NCBI RefSeq assembly: GCF_000010405.1
Contig: NC_009465.1
Span: 1 to 64,000, forward strand
Length of the DNA: 64,000 nt
Direction of reading: 5' to 3'
DNA from: Candidatus Vesicomyosocius okutanii
Lineage (GTDB): Bacteria; Pseudomonadota; Gammaproteobacteria; PS1; Pseudothioglobaceae
The notes below the pieces were generated by a model that was not told where the DNA came from, searched no databases, and was given only the letters and a program-made list of their open reading frames with translations. Positions 21,918 to 31,119 of this stretch are shown here, piece by piece. A program made the translations under genes and the position numbers. The number at the start of each line of letters is the position of its first letter. Within the stretch, counting starts at the first letter, position 1.

Positions 21918-23105
21918 TTATAACAAACCATCTTTTTTAAACATTTCACGAATACCCCTAATTGCTTGACGGGTTCGGTGTTCGTTTTCAATTAATCCAA
22001 AACGTACGTATTGATCACCATAACTACCAAAGCCAATACCTGGTGATACACTAATTTTTGCAATTTTAAGAAGTTTTTTAGTAAATTCTAGAGAGCCCAT
22101 GTGTTGATAGAATTCAGGAATTTTTGCCCAAACAAACATTGTAGCTTTAGGCGGTGTAACTATCCATCCAATTGAGTCTAAACCATTACAGAGTACATCA
22201 CGTCTATCTTGGTACATATTAGATATTTCTTTTACACAGCTTTGGTCTCCTTCTAGTGCTTCAATAGCAGCAATTTGAATAGGGGTAAACATACCATAAT
22301 CTAGATAAGATTTAATTTTAGCAAGTGCACTGACTAAGGTTGGGTTGCCTACCATAAAACCCACACGCCAACCTGGCATATTGTAGCTTTTTGAAAGCGA
22401 AAAGAACTCAACAGAAATCTTTTTAGCCCCTTCTACCTGTAAAATACTTGGTGCTACGTAGCCATCAAATACAATATCTGCGTAAGCTAAATCTTGTACT
22501 ACCCAAATTTCATGTTTTTTGGCTATTTTGATAACTTTTTCAAAAAAATATAATTCAGCACATTGTGTGGTTGGATTAGATGGATAATTTAAAACTAACA
22601 TTTTTGGTTTGGACAAAGTATTTTTAATAGAGTGCTCTAATTCTGTTAAGAAATCATCATCTGGACCACAAGGCACATACTGAATCTTTGCACCTGCAAG
22701 CACAAACCCATATGGGTGAATAGGGTAAGCAGGGTTAGGCACTAATACTGTATCGCCACTGTCTACAATCGCTTGTGCTAAATTATATAGCCCTTCTTTA
22801 GAGCCAATAGTAACAATAGCCTCAGTTTCTGGGTTAATATCAACATTAAAGCGATTTTTATACCAATTACTAATCGCTTTTCGTAACCGTGGAATTCCTC
22901 GGAAAGTAGCATATCGATGTGTATCTTTACGTCGCGTTGCCTCTACTAGTTTTTCAACAATATGATTAGGTGTTGGTTGGTCAGGATTACCCATACCAAA
23001 GTCAATAATATCTTCACCACGAGCACGTGCCTTGGCCTTTAGTTTGTTAGTAACTGCAAAAACATAGTCAGGTAGTCTTTTTATTCGTGGGAAATCATTA
23101 TTCAT
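21918..23105 (-). CDS. alaC: Alanine/glutamate-pyruvate aminotransferase (AlaC type)
   Basis: This PLP enzyme probably makes alanine from pyruvate and glutamate. The 395-residue protein is a fold-type I class I/II aminotransferase: [14 protein letters not shown] at residues 37-50, the NYPSNPTTQ motif, and the PLP lysine in [15 protein letters not shown]. The N-terminal [23 protein letters not shown] is typical of the AlaC (YfdZ) branch. Related enzymes use other 2-oxo acids, so substrate assignment is by family resemblance. Confidence 0.85.
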   Translation of the reverse strand: MNNDFPRIKRLPDYVFAVTNKLKAKARARGEDIIDFGMGNPDQPTPNHIVEKLVEATRRKDTHRYATFRGIPRLRKAISNWYKNRFNVDINPETEAIVTIGSKEGLYNLAQAIVDSGDTVLVPNPAYPIHPYGFVLAGAKIQYVPCGPDDDFLTELEHSIKNTLSKPKMLVLNYPSNPTTQCAELYFFEKVIKIAKKHEIWVVQDLAYADIVFDGYVAPSILQVEGAKKISVEFFSLSKSYNMPGWRVGFMVGNPTLVSALAKIKSYLDYGMFTPIQIAAIEALEGDQSCVKEISNMYQDRRDVLCNGLDSIGWIVTPPKATMFVWAKIPEFYQHMGSLEFTKKLLKIAKISVSPGIGFGSYGDQYVRFGLIENEHRTRQAIRGIREMFKKDGLL

Positions 23106-23135
23106 TGTTGTTTAGTTTGTGTTAGTTAGAATAGA

Positions 23136-23462
23136 TTATTGAATGGCTAATAATTCAACCTCAAAAATTAGCGTGGTATTGGATGGGATTAGATTACCTG
23201 AACCCATCTCGCCATAAGCTAGTTTTGAGGGGATGATGAGTTTTCGTTTGCCCCCAATACACATGCCATTAATACCTTGGTCCCAGCCGAGGATTACTTG
23301 TCCAACTCCAAGTTTAAAGTTAAAAGTTTCATTTCTATCAACACTTGAGTCAAATTTTTTACCATCAATAAACCAGCCAGTATAGTGCATTGAGATAAAA
23401 TCACCTGCTTTACAAGCAGCTCCTGTGCCTATTTTTAAATTTTGTATTTCTAAATCTTCCAT
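23136..23462 (-). CDS. FKBP-type peptidyl-prolyl cis-trans isomerase
   Basis: Catalyses proline isomerisation during folding. The 108-residue protein is a single FKBP domain with no signal peptide, hence cytoplasmic: VHYTGW-like MHYTGWFIDGKKFDSS, the GVGQVILGWDQGI loop, KRKLIIPSKLAYGEMG, and the closing TLIFEVELLAI strand. It is close in size to FkpA's catalytic domain and to human FKBP12. It sits 12 bp after the DUF2797 gene. Confidence 0.92.
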   Translation of the reverse strand: MEDLEIQNLKIGTGAACKAGDFISMHYTGWFIDGKKFDSSVDRNETFNFKLGVGQVILGWDQGINGMCIGGKRKLIIPSKLAYGEMGSGNLIPSNTTLIFEVELLAIQ

Positions 23463-23473
23463 ATTTATTTTTC

Positions 23474-24274
23474 CTAATAAATTATTGTAATATGATGTGA
23501 GCTAAATTTTCTAATATTTAACACTCCCGTATTAAGTAATAAATATTGCCCTTTAATACCTTGTAAAATACCCTTAATTTTAGGGGTTTTTTCAAAATTT
23601 AATGAGCTAATTTTGTTAGGGTATTTTATCACAGGGTAGTTAATTGTTAAAACTTCATTATCCAGTACAATTGCGCTCAAATCACTAATTAAGTGGGGTA
23701 TTTTTTTAAGTAAATCATTGTTGGTTTTTTTTATGTTAGTTTGCTCTATCTCGTTTTTGAGCATTTTTCGCCAGTTAGTTTTATCATTGACATAATTTTT
23801 AAGTGCTACCTCAATTTTTCCCGATTTAAGCCGATTATCAATCTCAAGTATGGCTAGTGCAACAATTGCACCTTGATCAATCCAGCGGCTAGGAATATTG
23901 CTTTTACGAGTAATACCAACCTTTATTCCAGATGAATTAGCTAAATAAACAACATGTGGATTGAAGCAATTATCCAGTCCCCATTCTGGTTCACGGCAAG
24001 TACCAAGGTGGTAATGACAGGTTTCTGGTTTTATAATACACAAATCACATCTTGCTAAACTTTGACAACAAGAATAGCAAAACCCTTGAGAATAGATTTT
24101 ATTAATATGTTTTTTACAATTTGAGCAAACAATTTCACCATTAAACTGAAGACTAATTTGTTCACCTACTAAGTCGTTCATATTTAGTAATTTATTACCA
24201 ATTGGTAGTTGATACTGTACTATATTACTGTTTAAATAGGTATGCATTTTTTTGATAAGTCCATTAATTTGCAT
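23474..24274 (-). CDS. DUF2797 family zinc-binding protein
   Basis: A conserved family of unknown function. The 266-residue protein has a cysteine-rich N-terminal half with CSNC, CYSC, CDLC and a later C-H-Y-H and C pattern (residues about 50-95) fit to bind two zinc ions. This is followed by NPHVVYLANSSGIKVGITR and RWIDQGA, which faintly recall a GIY-YIG-like strand pair; that likeness is my inference. The gene lies 5 bp after purC in a six-gene leftward chain, suggesting cotranscription rather than shared function. Confidence 0.8.
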   Translation of the reverse strand: MQINGLIKKMHTYLNSNIVQYQLPIGNKLLNMNDLVGEQISLQFNGEIVCSNCKKHINKIYSQGFCYSCCQSLARCDLCIIKPETCHYHLGTCREPEWGLDNCFNPHVVYLANSSGIKVGITRKSNIPSRWIDQGAIVALAILEIDNRLKSGKIEVALKNYVNDKTNWRKMLKNEIEQTNIKKTNNDLLKKIPHLISDLSAIVLDNEVLTINYPVIKYPNKISSLNFEKTPKIKGILQGIKGQYLLLNTGVLNIRKFSSHHITIIY

Positions 24275-24279
24275 GGTTT

Positions 24280-25155
24280 CTAATGTTGCATTAATCGTTG
24301 CTGAACTTCTTTGTATTTATCAGCGGTTTGTTGAATGATGGATTTTGGTAATGTTGGTACAGATATGGTCTTATCCCAGTTTAGTGTTTCTAAATAATCA
24401 CGTATAATTTGTTTGTCAAAACTTTTTGGACTATTGCCTATTTGATAATCAATCTTTGACCAAAAACGTGATGAGTCAGGTGTTAGAACTTCGTCCATTA
24501 AGGTTAGTTGGTTGTTTTCATCCAACCCAAATTCAAATTTAGTATCGGCAATGATAATACCTCTTTCTAAGGCGTAGTTACCAGCGAAGTTATAGATTTC
24601 TAGACTAACTTGTTTGATTTGTTGTGCTAATCTTTTACCTACAATTTTAACTGTTTGAGTAAAATCAATGTTTTTGTCATGCTGGTTCATAGTGGCTTTA
24701 TTTGATGGGGTATAGAGTGCAGAGGATAATTTTTCGGCTAAGCGTAAGCCTTTGGGTAATTTAATACTACATATTTTTCCTAAGGTTTGATAATCTTTCC
24801 AACTAGATCCTATAATATATCCACGAACAATAGCTTCAATAGCAATAGGTTTTAGTTTTTTTACAATAATACCACGACCTTTTATTAGGTCTGCTTCTTC
24901 GTTGTTTAAAATGCTATCAAGTGGTTCAAGTGTTAGATGATTTTTAATAATATGTCTGGTTTTTTCAAACCAGAAATTTGCCATTTTGGTTAGGATTAAA
25001 CCTTTGTTGTTAATGGGTTCATCAAAGATTACATCAAAAACACTAAGTCGATCTGTAGTAACAATCAGCATACGCTTATCATCAATATCGTAAATATCTC
25101 TAACTTTACCTTTTTGAATCAGTGGTAGACTTAAGTTTGTACTAGATAATATCAT
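24280..25155 (-). CDS. purC: SAICAR synthase
   Basis: PurC joins CAIR and aspartate to form SAICAR in purine synthesis. The 291-residue protein is the longer type rather than the 237-residue E. coli type: QKGKVRDIYDI at residues 15-25, TTDRLSVFDV, the IVRGYIIGSSWKDYQ motif, and ADTKFEFG with LTPDSSRFW in the C-terminal half. It is first in the chain purC, DUF2797, FKBP, alaC, P-loop gene, metA, with gaps of 5 to 30 bp. Confidence 0.95.
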   Translation of the reverse strand: MILSSTNLSLPLIQKGKVRDIYDIDDKRMLIVTTDRLSVFDVIFDEPINNKGLILTKMANFWFEKTRHIIKNHLTLEPLDSILNNEEADLIKGRGIIVKKLKPIAIEAIVRGYIIGSSWKDYQTLGKICSIKLPKGLRLAEKLSSALYTPSNKATMNQHDKNIDFTQTVKIVGKRLAQQIKQVSLEIYNFAGNYALERGIIIADTKFEFGLDENNQLTLMDEVLTPDSSRFWSKIDYQIGNSPKSFDKQIIRDYLETLNWDKTISVPTLPKSIIQQTADKYKEVQQRLMQH

Positions 25156-25264
25156 TAGCTTACGTGTATGAATTATTTAATTTAGGTGTTATTTTAATCA
25201 ATTGTGTAACCCGGCTTGTAAATTATGATAACTTAAACCATGGTAAAATAACAAATAAGTTGTT

Positions 25265-25882
25265 ATGTTAATAAAAATTCTCATTATTTGCGTACTTATT
25301 CAGCATTCGGCAATTGCTTCAACATTGTCAAAAAACGCATTACGGCTTATCAAAATTGGTCATGAAATTGGTTCACGTGATGTTACGTTAAGAGGACAGT
25401 ATTTTTTGCTAAAAAGTGCTTTTGATTTAGGTGATTTTGATGCTATGTATGAAGTTTCAAAACAAATTAGATACGGAAGTAAATTAATGGGATATGTTCC
25501 TTTGGAACGTGCAGCCAATGAGATTCTTATTAAATTGGTTCGTAAAAGTTACGATCCAGCTTTATATGAGTACGCCTTAAATTTACTTGATGGTAGTGAT
25601 GGTTTTATTAAGAATGAGTTTTTGGCCTTACATTTATTTGAGGAGTCTTTTAAAGTTCATGGTAATGCTAAATCTGCATTAATGGCAGCTATTATTTGTA
25701 ATGAATCGCTAGTACCAGGTACTAAAGAATTGAATTATATTAATGAGTTAATCACATTTGCGATATTAAATAATGTTGCAGGCGCACAAGCGTATCAGAA
25801 TCAATACATAAGATTGGACTATTTATCTGATCTAAATCCACCTAGTTGGCGTATTTGGGTTGATACTCAAGTTTTAAATTAG
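25265..25882 (+). CDS. Secreted protein of unknown function, Sel1-like helical repeats
   Basis: I do not recognise this gene. The 205-residue product starts with a short signal peptide (hydrophobic residues 4-16, likely cleavage after SAIAS). The rest is predicted helical, with pieces such as DPALYEYALNLLDG and NEFLALHLFEESFKVHGNAKSALMAAII that resemble Sel1/TPR-type repeats used for protein contacts. It reads toward the M23 peptidase gene and overlaps its 3' end by 41 bp, unusual even in this compact genome. Start codon choice is plain (first ATG), though no strong ribosome binding site is seen. Confidence 0.6.
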   Translation: MLIKILIICVLIQHSAIASTLSKNALRLIKIGHEIGSRDVTLRGQYFLLKSAFDLGDFDAMYEVSKQIRYGSKLMGYVPLERAANEILIKLVRKSYDPALYEYALNLLDGSDGFIKNEFLALHLFEESFKVHGNAKSALMAAIICNESLVPGTKELNYINELITFAILNNVAGAQAYQNQYIRLDYLSDLNPPSWRIWVDTQVLN

Positions 25883-27014
25883 ATAAAATTTTATTAATTT
25901 TGGTTTTAAATTTTTTTATATTGATATGATCTATGTTTTTTTGTGGAGGTACTTTGTAAGTGATAGGATTTCTTCTTTTGCCTTTATGATGTAGCTCGTA
26001 ATGTAAGTGTGGACCTGTTGAGTGACCTGTTGAACCGACATAACCAATTATTTGACCTTTTTTAATCTTTTTATCTTTGTATAGGTTGTTGGCATATTTT
26101 GATAAGTGTGCATAAACAGTAGTGTAATCAAAGTCGTGTTCAATGATGATGACTTTACCAAGTGAACCTTTTCTACCTTTGGTAGTAATTATTCCATTGG
26201 CAGTAGAATAAACGGGTGTGCCATGTTTAGCTGCATAGTCAACTGCTCGATGGGGACGCCAAGTTTTTAATATTGGGTGATAACGCTTGAGTTGAAATTT
26301 GGAACTAATGCGCTTGTATTTTAGTGGTGCTCTTAAAAAAGAAGAGCTTAGAGAATGGCCAAAGCGATCAAAGTAACTAGTATGTCCATGTTTGTTTTTG
26401 TATGCAAAGGCCTCAATAGATTTATTGTTGATAATGCTTTGATAAATGATAGCTGCTGGTTTTATACTTCCATTACTAACAATGATGAATCGGTCGCCTT
26501 TTTTAAGATCAGTATGAAGGTTTAATTGCCATGAAAGTGCTTTAATAACAGAGTTAATAGTACTAAAACTAATCCCTGCTTTTTGTGCATCAACACCGAA
26601 GGAATGATTTATATTAACTACAGTTGTAGATGAATTGCTAAGTGTTTTTTTGGGTTGTTTGTTGAGAACGGTGGAAAAGTAATTACCATTAAGCACAATA
26701 TCTAGATTAATTATGTTATTTAGTTGGTAAGTTAAAGATTTAAAATGTTGATTTTTATGTAATCTAATGATTAATTTGTGACCAATGTTTAACTGGTTGA
26801 GTTTTTTATTATGTTTATTGGCAATAAGTAGATTGATAAGTAATCGATTAGAAAGCCCAAGTTTGGAAAAATATTGACTTAGTGAATCTCCATGTTTAAT
26901 AGTGAAGTGATATGTATTGTTGTCAGAATAAGCAGGAGTGAGTATCATGCTAAAAAACATAAGTATTAGTAGGGTAATTTTGTAAAATCTACCCATACTG
27001 TTTGATAATTTCAT
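25842..27014 (-). CDS. M23 family peptidoglycan endopeptidase with LysM-like domain
   Basis: Likely a periplasmic DD-endopeptidase of the MepM/YebA type that cuts peptide cross-links in peptidoglycan. The 390-residue protein has an N-terminal hydrophobic signal (residues 7-28), a LysM/opacity-like segment near residues 35-65 (KHGDSLSQYFSKLGLS), and a C-terminal lysostaphin-type domain with HRAVD near 255-259 and HLHYE near 336-340 as zinc ligands. The first ATG (27014) overlaps dxr by 26 bp; a second ATG at 26996 is an alternative start. It occupies the place where rseP usually follows dxr. Confidence 0.87.
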   Translation of the reverse strand: MKLSNSMGRFYKITLLILMFFSMILTPAYSDNNTYHFTIKHGDSLSQYFSKLGLSNRLLINLLIANKHNKKLNQLNIGHKLIIRLHKNQHFKSLTYQLNNIINLDIVLNGNYFSTVLNKQPKKTLSNSSTTVVNINHSFGVDAQKAGISFSTINSVIKALSWQLNLHTDLKKGDRFIIVSNGSIKPAAIIYQSIINNKSIEAFAYKNKHGHTSYFDRFGHSLSSSFLRAPLKYKRISSKFQLKRYHPILKTWRPHRAVDYAAKHGTPVYSTANGIITTKGRKGSLGKVIIIEHDFDYTTVYAHLSKYANNLYKDKKIKKGQIIGYVGSTGHSTGPHLHYELHHKGKRRNPITYKVPPQKNIDHINIKKFKTKINKILSNLKLEYQPKYAN

Positions 27015-28140
27015 GAGCTATTTCACGAGCAATAAGATCATTGTTAATTACTTCTTCTAAAGAGTTTAGTGTTGTGTGTTTCATAGTGCTTAGTGTTTGG
27101 TCGATGATTTTCGGTATATCTAAAAAACTAATTTGGTGGTTAAGAAAATATTTAACTGCAATTTCATTAGCTGCATTCATAGTAATCATGGCGTTACCAC
27201 CTTTGTTAAGTGCTTCAAATGCTAGTTTAAGACAAGTAAATTTTTCAAAATCTGGTTGGTAAAATTCTAAGGAAGCTGTGCTAGTTAAGTCAAGTTCAGA
27301 AACGCCAGAGTTCATGCGTTTTGGATAACTCATTGCATATGCAATAACTGTACGCATATCTGGATTTCCTAGTTGAGATAGTGTTGAACCATCTTTGTAA
27401 AAGACTGATGAATGAACAATGCTTTGTGGGTGTATAACCACATCAATTTGTTTTGGTGTGAGTGAAAATAAATAATGAGCTTCAATTACTTCTAGTCCTT
27501 TGTTCATCATAGTAGCAGAATCAACTGAAATTTTACGTCCCATTGACCAGTTCGGGTGTGCACAGGCCTCATCTGGAGTGATGGATTTAAATTGGCTAAT
27601 TGGTGTGTGTAAGAACGGTCCACCACTAGCAGTTAGTTGAATTTTATTTAATCCTGATTTGCCACTTTTTAGGCACTGAAAAATTGCACTGTGTTCTGAA
27701 TCAACAGGAATCAGTTCGGCATTAAATTCTTTTACTGTTTTCATAAAAATATCACCTGCTAATACTAATGATTCTTTATTTGCAAGCATAATTCTCTTGC
27801 CAGCTTTGGCACCACAAAGTGCTGAGGACATACCAATAGCGCCGACGATAGCAGCCATAACATAGTCAGTATCTTGATGAGTAACAATTTTATCCAAAGC
27901 TTGAACACTACTAAGTACTTGGATATCAGTAGTGATAGCATTTGATAATTTTTCAGCAGATTGTTCATCTACCATAATGGCATAACTTGGTTGATATTTA
28001 TTGCATAACTTAATCATTTGTTTCCAGTTAGTGTTAGCGCTTAGAGCAAAAATATTAAATTTATCAGGATGTAGATCTACCACAGATAGCGTGGATTTTC
28101 CGATAGAACCAGTTGCTCCAAGTAAGGTTATGTTTTTCAT
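26989..28140 (-). CDS. dxr: 1-deoxy-D-xylulose 5-phosphate reductoisomerase
   Basis: Dxr (IspC) converts DXP to MEP, the committed step of non-mevalonate isoprenoid synthesis. The 383-residue protein has the NADPH motif GATGSIGKSTL at residues 7-17, the metal/substrate site PVDSEHSAIFQ, the catalytic loop region HPNWSMGRKISVDSATMMNKGLE, and the conserved NAANEIAV. It overlaps the cdsA stop by 4 bp, so it is coupled to it. Confidence 0.97.
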   Translation of the reverse strand: MKNITLLGATGSIGKSTLSVVDLHPDKFNIFALSANTNWKQMIKLCNKYQPSYAIMVDEQSAEKLSNAITTDIQVLSSVQALDKIVTHQDTDYVMAAIVGAIGMSSALCGAKAGKRIMLANKESLVLAGDIFMKTVKEFNAELIPVDSEHSAIFQCLKSGKSGLNKIQLTASGGPFLHTPISQFKSITPDEACAHPNWSMGRKISVDSATMMNKGLEVIEAHYLFSLTPKQIDVVIHPQSIVHSSVFYKDGSTLSQLGNPDMRTVIAYAMSYPKRMNSGVSELDLTSTASLEFYQPDFEKFTCLKLAFEALNKGGNAMITMNAANEIAVKYFLNHQISFLDIPKIIDQTLSTMKHTTLNSLEEVINNDLIAREIAHEIIKQYG

Positions 28141-28937
28141 ATTAAGCTAAGTCCTAGCAAGAAGAATGGTGCTGTTGCTGTGAGAGAATCGATTCGATCT
28201 AAGATTCCTCCATGTCCAGGAAGGATTTGTCCACTATCTTTAATGTTTGAGATACGTTTAAATAAGCTTTCAAATAAATCACCTAATACTGATATATTAG
28301 CAATAACAACCGTTAATAGCAAATAATCTAAATATTGATTAGTTGCTATATTTTGATTCTGTAAAAATATCATCATTACCACTAAAGCAACAACAATACC
28401 ACCTATTACGCCTTCAATTGACTTTCCTGAACTTAATTTAGGTGCTAATTTCCATTTACCAATTGCCTTACCAATAAAATAAGCACCAGAGTCAGCACCC
28501 CAAGTAATCAACATTAGTAGTAAAAAATATTCAGATCCATATTGTTGTTTTAAAGTAATTAGCGCAATCCACATAGGCACTAATAACAATACCCCAGTTA
28601 TGATACGAACAATAAGTGGGTCAAACCAAAAATTAGTTTTGCTTGGATAACTTAGTACCCAATATAAATTAATTGTCCACCATAAAACAGATAAGTAAAG
28701 TATAAATGGAATAATTTGGGTATTTTTTTGAATAATAAGTGCACATATCACAATACTAAATACCAATAGTATTCTAGCGATTAAGCGCCTAAATTTAATT
28801 AAACGGGAGAATTCCCATGCGCCTAATGCTGTAAAAATCAAGAGTAGTTGTTCGAAGTAATAATTAGGCATAGCGAATATTGCCCAAATTATTAGCGGTG
28901 CTAAAATAAAAGCGGTTATGATTCTTTTTGTTAGCAT
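28137..28937 (-). CDS. cdsA: Phosphatidate cytidylyltransferase
   Basis: CdsA makes CDP-diacylglycerol, precursor of all membrane phospholipids. The protein (266 residues from this start) has about seven membrane segments and the family signature in the C-terminal region, SVLGDLFESLFKRISNIKDSGQILPGHGGILDRIDS. The frame extends to a TTG at 28964 within uppS, but the ATG at 28937 begins the typical LTKRIITAFILAP N-terminus and is preferred. Confidence 0.94.
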   Translation of the reverse strand: MLTKRIITAFILAPLIIWAIFAMPNYYFEQLLLIFTALGAWEFSRLIKFRRLIARILLVFSIVICALIIQKNTQIIPFILYLSVLWWTINLYWVLSYPSKTNFWFDPLIVRIITGVLLLVPMWIALITLKQQYGSEYFLLLMLITWGADSGAYFIGKAIGKWKLAPKLSSGKSIEGVIGGIVVALVVMMIFLQNQNIATNQYLDYLLLTVVIANISVLGDLFESLFKRISNIKDSGQILPGHGGILDRIDSLTATAPFFLLGLSLI

Positions 28938-28947
28938 AATTTTTTCT

Positions 28948-29649
28948 TTAAAGTCTTGTACCAAAACGTCGATTACGATTATTAAAGCTATTAATGGCCT
29001 TTTCTAATTCAGATTTATTAAAATCTGGCCATAGTGTTTTTGTGAAATAAAATTCACTATAAGCAATATCCCACAATAAAAAATTACTAATTCTAAGTTC
29101 ACCACTGGTACGGATTAATAAATCGACATTTGGTTCATTGGCTAATGACAGGTATTGTGAAAAGTTTTTTACATTAATATCATTGGCTTTTATGTCTCCA
29201 GCAACAGCTACTTTAGCTGCTTTAATTGCTGCTTGAGTAATATCCCATTGGCCGCCATAATTGGCTGCAATTATTAATGTTAAACCAGTATTACTAGCAA
29301 GTATAGCTTGTGTATCAATTGCTACTTGTTGAATTTTGATAGGAAATAAAGACATATCACCAATTATTTTTAGCTTAATATTGTGTTTATTGAGTTTTTT
29401 TACCTCTTGTTGAAGCATGTCAAGAAATAATTTAAACAATAAAGAGACTTCTTTAGTCGAACGGTTTTTATTCTCACTACTAAAAGCAAATAAGGTAAGT
29501 GTTTTAATACTACGTATTGAACAAGCTTTAACAACATTACGTACTGCTTGAATTCCTTGTTGATGTCCTAGAATGCGGGGTAAAGAGCGTTTTGATGCCC
29601 AACGACCATTACCGTCCATTATAATTGCGATGTGTTTAAGCGTACTCAT
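28948..29649 (-). CDS. uppS: Undecaprenyl diphosphate synthase
   Basis: UppS (IspU) builds the C55 lipid carrier for cell wall synthesis from farnesyl and isopentenyl diphosphates. The 233-residue protein has the signature IMDGNGRWASKR at residues 10-21 with the catalytic aspartate, the LTLFAFSSENKNR stretch, and the C-terminal LLIRTSGELRISNFLLWDIAYSEFYF. It heads the leftward chain uppS-cdsA-dxr-M23 gene. Confidence 0.97.
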   Translation of the reverse strand: MSTLKHIAIIMDGNGRWASKRSLPRILGHQQGIQAVRNVVKACSIRSIKTLTLFAFSSENKNRSTKEVSLLFKLFLDMLQQEVKKLNKHNIKLKIIGDMSLFPIKIQQVAIDTQAILASNTGLTLIIAANYGGQWDITQAAIKAAKVAVAGDIKANDINVKNFSQYLSLANEPNVDLLIRTSGELRISNFLLWDIAYSEFYFTKTLWPDFNKSELEKAINSFNNRNRRFGTRL

Positions 29650-29728
29650 AACAAAGTTAGATTATACCTATAGCATTACAAACAGTCAGCAAACACAGTT
29701 AATATAGAACTGATATACGGTAAAATTT

Positions 29729-30502
29729 ATGATTATGAGCTTAGCAATAAGAATTATTCCCTGTCTTGATGTATGTGATGGGCGTGTGGTTAAAGGTACT
29801 AAATTTATTGATATTAAAGATGCAGGAGACCCGGTTGAAGTGGCTAAGCGTTATGACTTAGAGGGTGCTGATGAGATTATTTTTTTAGACATTACTGCAT
29901 CAATTGATGGTAGAGATACCATGATACATATGGTTGAAGCAATCGCCGAGCAAGTATTTATTCCATTGACTGTAGGTGGTGGTATTCGTAAGGCGGCAGA
30001 TGTACGTGCTATATTAAATGCAGGAGCAGATAAAATTACTATTAATTCTGCTGCTATTTTTAACCCTAATTTAATCAACCAGTTAAGTAAAGAATTTGGT
30101 TCACAATGTATTGTCATTGCTATTGATGCAAAGAAAATTGATTATAATAAATGGGGAATATTTACTCATGGTGGACGAAAATATACAGGGATTGATGCTA
30201 TTGAGTGGGCAAAAAAAATGACTTGTGGTGATAATGGTGCTGGTGAGGTGTTGCTTACCTCAATGGATTGTGATGGTGTTAAGACAGGTTTTGATTTGTT
30301 ACTTACCAGGGCAGTCTCTGATGCAGTAGATGTACCTGTTATTGCTTCTGGTGGTGTAGGAAATTTAGAACATTTATCTGAAGGTGTGCTACAAGGAGCT
30401 GCTGATGCAGTATTAGCAGCTAGTATTTTTCATTTTGGTGAATATACGATACAACAAGCCAAGAAAGCTATGCAAGAAAATGGTATAAAAGTCAGACTTT
30501 AG
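29729..30502 (+). CDS. hisF: Imidazole glycerol phosphate synthase subunit HisF
   Basis: HisF is the cyclase half of the HisFH complex, making imidazole glycerol phosphate and AICAR. The 257-residue TIM barrel has the catalytic aspartate in [15 protein letters not shown], the first phosphate site LTVGGGIR, and the second catalytic region in [15 protein letters not shown] with ASGGVGN near the end. An ATG two codons downstream (29735) is an equally good start; no strong ribosome binding site separates them. Other his genes are not in the window. Confidence 0.96.
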   Translation: MIMSLAIRIIPCLDVCDGRVVKGTKFIDIKDAGDPVEVAKRYDLEGADEIIFLDITASIDGRDTMIHMVEAIAEQVFIPLTVGGGIRKAADVRAILNAGADKITINSAAIFNPNLINQLSKEFGSQCIVIAIDAKKIDYNKWGIFTHGGRKYTGIDAIEWAKKMTCGDNGAGEVLLTSMDCDGVKTGFDLLLTRAVSDAVDVPVIASGGVGNLEHLSEGVLQGAADAVLAASIFHFGEYTIQQAKKAMQENGIKVRL

Positions 30503-30504
30503 CA

Positions 30505-30533
30505 CTTGGTTTTTTAATTTCTTGGTTTTTTAA
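30505..30533 (+). repeat. 13-bp direct repeat between hisF and the SCO-like gene
   Basis: CTTGGTTTTTTAA occurs at 30505-30517 and again at 30521-30533. It is T-rich and just downstream of hisF. A CACTT/AAGTG pair flanks it, but no strong terminator stem is formed. Confidence 0.5.
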
Positions 30534-30570
30534 GTGTATTATATAAGTACTTTATAAGCATAAGATTTTT

Positions 30571-31107
30571 ATGAATTCTAAAAAAGAATTATGGATATTA
30601 TTAGCATCTTTTGTGTTGCCAATTGCTTTTGGGACGGCTTTTTTTTACCTAAGTCCTGATTCTTTTACTCGTCATACGATTAATTTCGGTGAGTTTGTTA
30701 ACCCTATTATTGCTACTGAAAAAGAAGATGTAGTTTTTACAGATATCAATCACAACCTACAAGGTTTGTGGACATTGGCTTATGTAACCAAACAATGCGA
30801 TAGTATTTGTGTAAAAGCATTGCACGATATAAGAACTGTTCGAATTTTGATGAATGAAGACATGCTTCGTATTCAATGTTTATTGTTAATGACAAATAAA
30901 GCTAAAGCTAAAGTGCAACCAGCAGATATATTAGTTGGATACTCTATTGAGTCACTTAGTCGACAATTTAATCAGTTTCCAAAAAATAGTTTATTTTTAA
31001 TTGATCCGCTTGGTAATGTGATGTTACGTTACGATTCAAAACAATTAGAAGTTAAACGTGTGATTAAAGATTTAAAACGCTTGTTGAAGTATTCACGTAT
31101 TGGCTAA
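30571..31107 (+). CDS. SCO1-like thioredoxin-fold membrane protein, cytochrome oxidase cluster
   Basis: Probably an inner-membrane anchored thioredoxin-fold protein used in cytochrome oxidase assembly. The 178-residue product has one N-terminal membrane helix (residues 8-27) and a periplasmic domain with a CDSIC motif (CxxxC) near residues 76-80, then FLIDPLGNVMLRYD typical of the SCO/peroxiredoxin fold. The distal histidine that completes the copper site in true SCO proteins is not evident before FLIDP, so it may be a thiol reductase rather than a copper chaperone. It lies 12 bp before ctaB. Confidence 0.7.
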   Translation: MNSKKELWILLASFVLPIAFGTAFFYLSPDSFTRHTINFGEFVNPIIATEKEDVVFTDINHNLQGLWTLAYVTKQCDSICVKALHDIRTVRILMNEDMLRIQCLLLMTNKAKAKVQPADILVGYSIESLSRQFNQFPKNSLFLIDPLGNVMLRYDSKQLEVKRVIKDLKRLLKYSRIG

Positions 31108-31119
31108 TAGGAGATAATA

